This document shows positions 62,385 to 64,000 of a DNA stretch of 64,000 bases, piece after piece. Position 1 is the stretch's first letter. The number at the start of each line of letters is the position of its first letter. This DNA comes from UBA7328 sp002471345 (GTDB lineage Bacteria > Bacteroidota > Bacteroidia > Chitinophagales > Saprospiraceae). Where the stretch lies: the NCBI GenBank assembly GCA_964011275.1, contig CAXGOB010000017.1, positions 6,489 to 70,488 on the forward strand, in the 5' to 3' direction. The notes under the pieces are model-generated. The model saw nothing but the letters and a program-made list of their open reading frames with translations. It had not been told where the DNA came from and searched no databases. The position numbers and the translations under genes were made by a program.

Positions 62385-64000
62385 CTGCGGAGTATACCAT
62401 ATTGGAGAAGACCAAGCCCGTTCTTGAATAGTTGCAGGCACATCTGTCGGCACAGATACTCCCATCGCTTTGGCATCATAAGTACTCCACCGTGGAGTAG
62501 GAATTTCTAATACTCTAGCATAGTAAAAAGCATCTTCTTGAACATCAAATTCAGGGTCTGACCATATTGTTTTTAAACTTACTGAACCGATGCTATTTTC
62601 ATAACTGGCATCGGCTACATTAACGGTATTGCCAATAGCCCCTAATTTGCCGTTTTTATTCATTTTGCGGTCACCTGCCCAAACAACATTAAATACATTC
62701 TCTTGGCTTTCTCCATTTTCATCCACCCAACCTTTGACGATCTGAATTCGATCCAAATTGCCACTTTCTGCATCTTTGATTGCCCAAACTAGGAAAGAAG
62801 GTACTTTATTACTATCCGACACAGGTGGTAAATCACTACCCATTGGTACGCCTACTTTTGATGCAGTAATTGCCCAATCTTCTTGTTCTAATATGTCATC
62901 TGGAAAATCCCAAGCACTATAAAGTCTAACTTTCATTCGAGGCCCTGAAGTAGCAAAAGTTTCTTTTCTAAGCATGGCGTCAAACAAAGCTTCTCTAGTG
63001 TTTTCTATTGCCCAAACACCTGCAAGACTACCTGCACTCCACCTATCCCATCGAGCAGGATTATCTTCTCCACTTCTTCTCACCTTGTCGGTATGGTCTA
63101 CGATCCCTATTTTTCCACTATAATTATACTCTTCGGCTGGACTCGAACCATTATGACTATCCGTACTACCAATAAATCCAAATTTGTACGGGTTTGCTCC
63201 AAGATTTTTTTGATAAACCAAGCCATCTTTTAATGCTTGCCTAACATAACTCCCCTGAGGCTCACTCTGAACGGGAGCAGTTCCAAAGGTTAGATTAGTA
63301 ATCTCAAATCCGGCAAAATCATCGTCTGGGCTTAATGCAGGATGTGTCATTGAAGTGCCTTTGATTTGGCTTACTTCGCTAATGGGTTCGTTACGCATTC
63401 GTAATTGTGCATATTCGGCATCAATAGGTTCTCCAGCCCAATTTGTGGACGGATACATTAAGCCATCGCTTTTATTGGCATTATGTGGAATGGCCATTAC
63501 GTTAATACCATTCGCTCTTTGTTCATCCATCCAATGCCATAAGTCTTCTGGGTTTTTTGAATCAAAATTTGAAAAGGGAATATTTGGCACTTTACTACTT
63601 CTAAAAATGATATTACGATGCAAATTTCTAGCTGTGGTTTTTTCATCCGGATATTGATAACTTACCGTCCATTCATAGGCAGGAAAGGTGGTGAAAGAAC
63701 CTGGTTGGTAATGTTTATCCGCAATAGATACCACTCGGTTCCATATGCTCTTTCGATAGGCTTCATTTTCTAATTCTGGAATTTGCTCTCCTGAGCCCAT
63801 AGAAGCACCTAGTCTGACGAATCCCTCTGTTGATTTTTCTCTATCCGAACTTCTTAAATCTTTTGCCAAGGCAGAATTTGTCAATCCCCCATTTTCATCC
63901 GTTAACTGAAGGTATAAACCCATATATTCTGCATGCTCTGTAACAGCCATAAAATCTAATGGACGGTTTATTTTAATTTTTTTACCACCAATATGGTCAA
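62382..64000 (-). CDS. DUF3604 protein with PHP-type motifs, copy D, 5' end outside window
   Basis: 539 residues are visible; the frame continues through the right edge (reading DHIGGKKIKINRPLDFMAVT at the border). Metal motifs VTEHAEYMG, IPHNANKSDG and IGSTDSHNGSS are present; the first HxH motif lies outside. Note VTEH instead of the VTDH of the other copies. The C-terminus PRWSTYDAKAMG and QERAWSSPIWY matches the rest. Copy D is the most diverged of the four. Upstream of the SDR-BVMO run in the transcription direction. Confidence 0.85.
   Translation of the reverse strand, partial: DHIGGKKIKINRPLDFMAVTEHAEYMGLYLQLTDENGGLTNSALAKDLRSSDREKSTEGFVRLGASMGSGEQIPELENEAYRKSIWNRVVSIADKHYQPGSFTTFPAYEWTVSYQYPDEKTTARNLHRNIIFRSSKVPNIPFSNFDSKNPEDLWHWMDEQRANGINVMAIPHNANKSDGLMYPSTNWAGEPIDAEYAQLRMRNEPISEVSQIKGTSMTHPALSPDDDFAGFEITNLTFGTAPVQSEPQGSYVRQALKDGLVYQKNLGANPYKFGFIGSTDSHNGSSPAEEYNYSGKIGIVDHTDKVRRSGEDNPARWDRWSAGSLAGVWAIENTREALFDAMLRKETFATSGPRMKVRLYSAWDFPDDILEQEDWAITASKVGVPMGSDLPPVSDSNKVPSFLVWAIKDAESGNLDRIQIVKGWVDENGESQENVFNVVWAGDRKMNKNGKLGAIGNTVNVADASYENSIGSVSLKTIWSDPEFDVQEDAFYYARVLEIPTPRWSTYDAKAMGVSVPTDVPATIQERAWSSPIWYTPQ

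Overview
The window looks like chromosomal DNA of a marine-type Bacteroidota. The evidence is AT-rich DNA, start codons without clear Shine-Dalgarno sequences, a TonB-dependent receptor with a carboxypeptidase-D-like N-terminal domain, a type IX secretion C-terminal domain, and sulfatases. The species cannot be named from the sequence. No rRNA, tRNA, CRISPR array, complete insertion sequence or phage module was seen.

Most of the window is one large accessory catabolic region. Positions 1-7.8k (minus strand) hold an operon-like run: two haloalkane-dehalogenase-type hydrolases, two DUF1330-type proteins, a sterol-desaturase-family oxygenase, a membrane/DJ-1 fusion and a crotonase that runs off the left edge. 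A TetR regulator (8.1k) and a sulfatase (8.9-10.5k) follow. Positions 10.8-20.1k hold a beta-oxidation block (two acyl-CoA dehydrogenases, crotonase, nitronate-monooxygenase-type flavoprotein) mixed with three broken genes and a HigBA module. Positions 20.2-32.7k hold a TonB receptor without SusD, a serine hydrolase, an acyl-CoA ligase, an MFS carrier, a metallo-beta-lactamase-fold protein and an FMN hydroxy-acid oxidase. Positions 32.7-46.0k hold three membrane-anchored DUF3604 proteins, an acetyl-esterase-like fusion, a DUF1254/1214 lipoprotein, a second sulfatase and a second DJ-1 protein. Positions 46.2-54.7k hold an HxlR regulator, two secreted esterase-type lipoproteins, a 1491-residue triple-hydrolase T9SS cargo and a ParDE module. 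Positions 55.1-64.0k hold a second nitronate-monooxygenase-type protein, a GPH-type carrier, SRPBCC, Fe-type alcohol dehydrogenase, a Baeyer-Villiger-type monooxygenase, an SDR and a fourth DUF3604 gene that runs off the right edge.

Together the genes suggest uptake of a lipophilic compound through the TonB receptor, removal of sulfate, ester or halogen groups in the envelope, oxidation of a hydroxyl to a ketone and Baeyer-Villiger ring opening, CoA activation and beta-oxidation. The substrate (sterol, terpenoid or similar) is inference.

Two non-coding patterns stand out. One is a palindrome, TAGGTTnTAAAACCTA, upstream of at least seven transcription units, which points to one regulon, perhaps under the TetR protein at 8.1k. 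The other is a family of intergenic inverted repeats built from AAGTTCAAG/CTTGAACTT units. One copy encloses a four-helix-bundle (S23/IVP family) gene, and several begin at the stop codon of the preceding gene. A noticeable number of genes are decaying: 8-bp slippage, nonsense codons, frameshifts and truncated remnants.
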